Shown: positions 5,801 through 8,051 of the stretch, one piece after another | Position numbering within the stretch: position 1 is the stretch's first letter | How the letters are laid out: each line of letters begins with the position of its first letter | NCBI GenBank assembly: GCA_005773695.1 | Contig: SXHM01000020.1 | Span: 1-8,051 of the forward strand | Source: Bacteroidota bacterium | GTDB taxonomy: Bacteria > Bacteroidota > Bacteroidia > SXHM01 | DNA length: 8,051 nucleotides | Reading direction: 5' to 3' | Made by a program: the position numbers and the translations under genes | Notes under the pieces: model-generated | Seen by the model: only the letters and a program-made list of their open reading frames with translations | Database searches by the model: none | What the model was told of the DNA's origin: nothing

Positions 5801-8051
5801 ATGCTGAACGAAAAAAGACTCTATATTGTTGTATCTGACTATCCTTATGGAAATGGTGAGCCTTTTCTGGAAGACGAGTTGATTGCGCTTTCTAAAAAGT
5901 TTGAGAAAATTTACCTCATAATTACAAATCCGGTACACCTGCATGACCTTACTCACAAATTTTTAGTTCCTGAAAATGTGGAGCTGAAATTTTATATTCC
6001 TAATAACAATTTTCTTTCAAAATTGCAGGCGTTGAAATTTGCATTCTTTCAACAGGTTGTTATTGAAGAATTAAAAATTGTGAGAAACAAATATAAGCTG
6101 CCGTTGTCTTTTTCACTGTTTAAACTCATATTTTCTTACATTATTCACGGACTTGAATTCCGTAATTATTTAGACCAGTTAATAAACAGAGATAACACTC
6201 ATAAAGGTTCTAATTATTTCTATACCTATTGGTGCACCTATTATACATTCGGATTAAGTTTATTAAAAAATAATTTTAAGGAAATAAAAGCTTTTACCCG
6301 ACTACACCGGTGGGATTTATACATGAATGTTCACAAGCCTGCTTACCTCCCTTTTCGTAAAATAATCACTGAAAAACTTGATAAGATATTTTCTGTTTCA
6401 GAAGACGGTAAAAATTATTTATTGAATACAATTCCGGAAATAGACAAAGAAAAAATAAAGGTCAATTTTCTTGGAACTACTGTTAACCATAAACCCACTA
6501 CTGCGAAGCCCGAAAAAAAGATAGTTATTCTCAGCATTGCATTTATTTCAAAAGTAAAGCGCGTTGATTTGCTGGCTGAAGCAATTGCATTGATAAATGA
6601 TTTTGAAGTAGAGTGGCATCACATAGGAGGAGGAAGAGAATCTAAAGTAATTGAAAATCTAGCGGACAAACTCCTTTCGGCCAAAACAAATATTACCTTC
6701 AGGTTTTATGGAAATTTATCAAAAAACGAAATTTATGATTTTCTTGATAAAAACAGCACCCATGTTTTGATCAATACAAGTTGGTCTGAAGGATTGCCGG
6801 TTTCAATCATGGAAGCCATGTCCTACGGAATACCTGTAATTGCTACCGATGTGGGAGGGAGCCGTGAAATAGTTAAGCATAAAAAAAATGGTTTGATCAT
6901 CAGTGCAAATGCAACAAAAGAAGAAGTAGCCGAAGCAATAAAAACTATTTTAGGCTTGTCGCAGGCTGAATATAATGACATGTCTTTGTCTGCCTACGAA
7001 ACATGGAATACAAAATTCAATAATGTAAAAAACAACGAGATATTTATTGCTGAAGTATTAACATTAAATGATGAAATGTATCGCGTATGCTCAAGATGTA
7101 TTATTGATAATATTGATTATACAGAAATTGTATTTGACAATGCTGGTGTCTGCAACATCTGCAAAACCTATGATGAAATTTCAAACAAGCAGATATTGTC
7201 TGACATTGAAAAGGAAAAGAAATTAACCAGCCTGATAAAAGAATTAAAAGAATACGGGAAAAATCACGAATACGATTGCATCATAGGATTGAGTGGTGGC
7301 GTTGACAGTTGTTTTGTAGTTTATAAAGCGAAAGAATTAGGCTTGCGCCCTCTAATAGTTCATCTTGATAACGGATGGAACTCAGAACTTGCAGTTAAGA
7401 ATATTGAAACCATGGTTCGTAAACTTGGGTTTGATTTATATACGCATGTAATCAACTGGAATGAGTTTAAAGACCTGCAACTTTCATTTTTCAAAGCTTC
7501 AGTAATAGATATTGAAATGCTTACCGACCATGCCATAAGTGCCATTCTATATAAAATAGCTTCGGTTCATGGACTAAAATACATTCTCAGCGGTGAAAAT
7601 ATTGTAACCGAAGGAAGAATGCCGCCAAACTGGGTGCATTATAAAAATGACCTTATTAATATAAAAGATATTCATCAGAAATTCGGAAATGTTCCTATAA
7701 AAACGTTCCCTACGTTGGGTATCGGTAAACTGTTTTATTACCAGCGAATAAAGAAAATAAAAATTATCCCGTTGCTTGATTACATTGATTATAACAAGCA
7801 AAAAGCAAAAGAAATAATTTCCAGAGAATTGGAATGGCGAGATTATGGTGGAAAGCACTACGAATCAGTTTTTACACGGTTTTATCAATCGTATATTTTA
7901 CCTGTGAAATTTCATGCAGATAAAAGAAAATCGCATTACTCAACGTTAATCTGTTCTGGACAACTTACCCGGAGTGAAGCCATTGAGTTAATGAAATTAC
8001 CTGTGTATGAAAAAGAAAAATTAAGTGAAGACAAGCAGTATGTGATAAAAA
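5801..8051 (+). CDS. Fused GT4-type glycosyltransferase and N-acetyl sugar amidotransferase (WbpG/PseA-like), 3'-truncated by window edge
   Basis: I read one uninterrupted frame of 750 codons from the ATG at 5801 (first start after an in-frame TAG at 5771) to the window edge. Residues 1-425 form a complete GT-B glycosyltransferase of the GT4 type. They contain VVSDYPYGNGEPFLEDE near the N-terminus, LHRWD at 168-172, KVKR at 251-254, HIGGG at 274-278, the EX7E pair E330/E338 (SEGLPVSIMEAMSYG), and DVGGSREIV from 350. Residue 426 is a Met that starts an amidotransferase domain: zinc-finger-like pairs C430/C433 and C451/C454, PP-loop SGGVDS at 498-503, then HLDNGWNSELAV, LSGENIVTEG, DYGGKHYESVFTRFYQ and LICSGQLTRSEA. 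About 50 residues are probably missing. WbpG/PseA enzymes turn a sugar N-acetyl into an acetamidino group, using ATP and ammonia from HisH/HisF-like partners. Expected role: cytoplasmic synthesis and transfer of an amidino sugar for surface glycans. The two activities are normally separate proteins, so this is a fusion or a lost stop. Confidence 0.85.
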   Translation, partial: MLNEKRLYIVVSDYPYGNGEPFLEDELIALSKKFEKIYLIITNPVHLHDLTHKFLVPENVELKFYIPNNNFLSKLQALKFAFFQQVVIEELKIVRNKYKLPLSFSLFKLIFSYIIHGLEFRNYLDQLINRDNTHKGSNYFYTYWCTYYTFGLSLLKNNFKEIKAFTRLHRWDLYMNVHKPAYLPFRKIITEKLDKIFSVSEDGKNYLLNTIPEIDKEKIKVNFLGTTVNHKPTTAKPEKKIVILSIAFISKVKRVDLLAEAIALINDFEVEWHHIGGGRESKVIENLADKLLSAKTNITFRFYGNLSKNEIYDFLDKNSTHVLINTSWSEGLPVSIMEAMSYGIPVIATDVGGSREIVKHKKNGLIISANATKEEVAEAIKTILGLSQAEYNDMSLSAYETWNTKFNNVKNNEIFIAEVLTLNDEMYRVCSRCIIDNIDYTEIVFDNAGVCNICKTYDEISNKQILSDIEKEKKLTSLIKELKEYGKNHEYDCIIGLSGGVDSCFVVYKAKELGLRPLIVHLDNGWNSELAVKNIETMVRKLGFDLYTHVINWNEFKDLQLSFFKASVIDIEMLTDHAISAILYKIASVHGLKYILSGENIVTEGRMPPNWVHYKNDLINIKDIHQKFGNVPIKTFPTLGIGKLFYYQRIKKIKIIPLLDYIDYNKQKAKEIISRELEWRDYGGKHYESVFTRFYQSYILPVKFHADKRKSHYSTLICSGQLTRSEAIELMKLPVYEKEKLSEDKQYVIK

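Noticed and set aside
5690..5956. 88-codon minus-strand open frame across the DUF393/glycosyltransferase gap
   Set aside because: It is antisense to the conserved ends of two recognised genes and has no recognisable features.
7360..7858. Minus-strand open frames antisense to the amidotransferase domain
   Set aside because: The plus-strand frame matches a known family along its whole length, so these are shadows.
5801..8051. Recent horizontal transfer of the glycan gene, suggested by its AT-rich look (the row 6241-6300 has only 13 G or C)
   Set aside because: The whole window is AT-rich, only one row was counted, and no mobile element, tRNA or repeat boundary is visible, so there is no firm evidence.

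Overview
The window looks like a chromosomal segment from a member of the Bacteroidota. The evidence is two secreted proteins that carry a C-terminal type IX secretion system (T9SS) sorting domain (YPNP start, roughly 75-80 residues, ending in a Lys-rich strand), AT-rich intergenic DNA, no clear Shine-Dalgarno sequences, and -7 boxes of the Bacteroidota form TAnnTTTG just upstream of two genes. I cannot place the organism more precisely.

Layout. Bases 1-507 (minus) hold the N-terminal 169 residues of a SiaB-type histidine-kinase-like protein; its 3' end lies outside the window. A 130-base AT-rich gap follows. Bases 638-2482 (minus) encode a complete PhoD-family alkaline phosphatase/phosphodiesterase with a Sec signal peptide and a T9SS tail. 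A 104-base divergent intergenic region (2483-2586) separates it from the plus-strand genes. These are a 921-residue secreted FG-GAP/VCBS-repeat protein with a T9SS tail (2587-5352), then, 2 bases later, a small DCC1/DUF393 CxxC protein (5355-5765). After a 35-base gap with a good -7 box comes a long open frame (5801 to the window end) in which a complete GT4-type glycosyltransferase is joined in frame to an N-acetyl sugar amidotransferase of the WbpG/PseA type.

How they fit together. The PhoD and FG-GAP proteins are both exported through the Sec system and T9SS and probably end up on the cell surface or outside the cell. The FG-GAP and DUF393 genes are packed as an operon. The last frame marks what is probably the start of a surface-polysaccharide locus (acetamidino-sugar synthesis and transfer), most of which would lie downstream. 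The main point of interest is the gapless in-frame glycosyltransferase-amidotransferase fusion. There are no tRNA, rRNA, CRISPR or insertion-sequence features that I can support, and no gene-free stretch longer than 300 bases.
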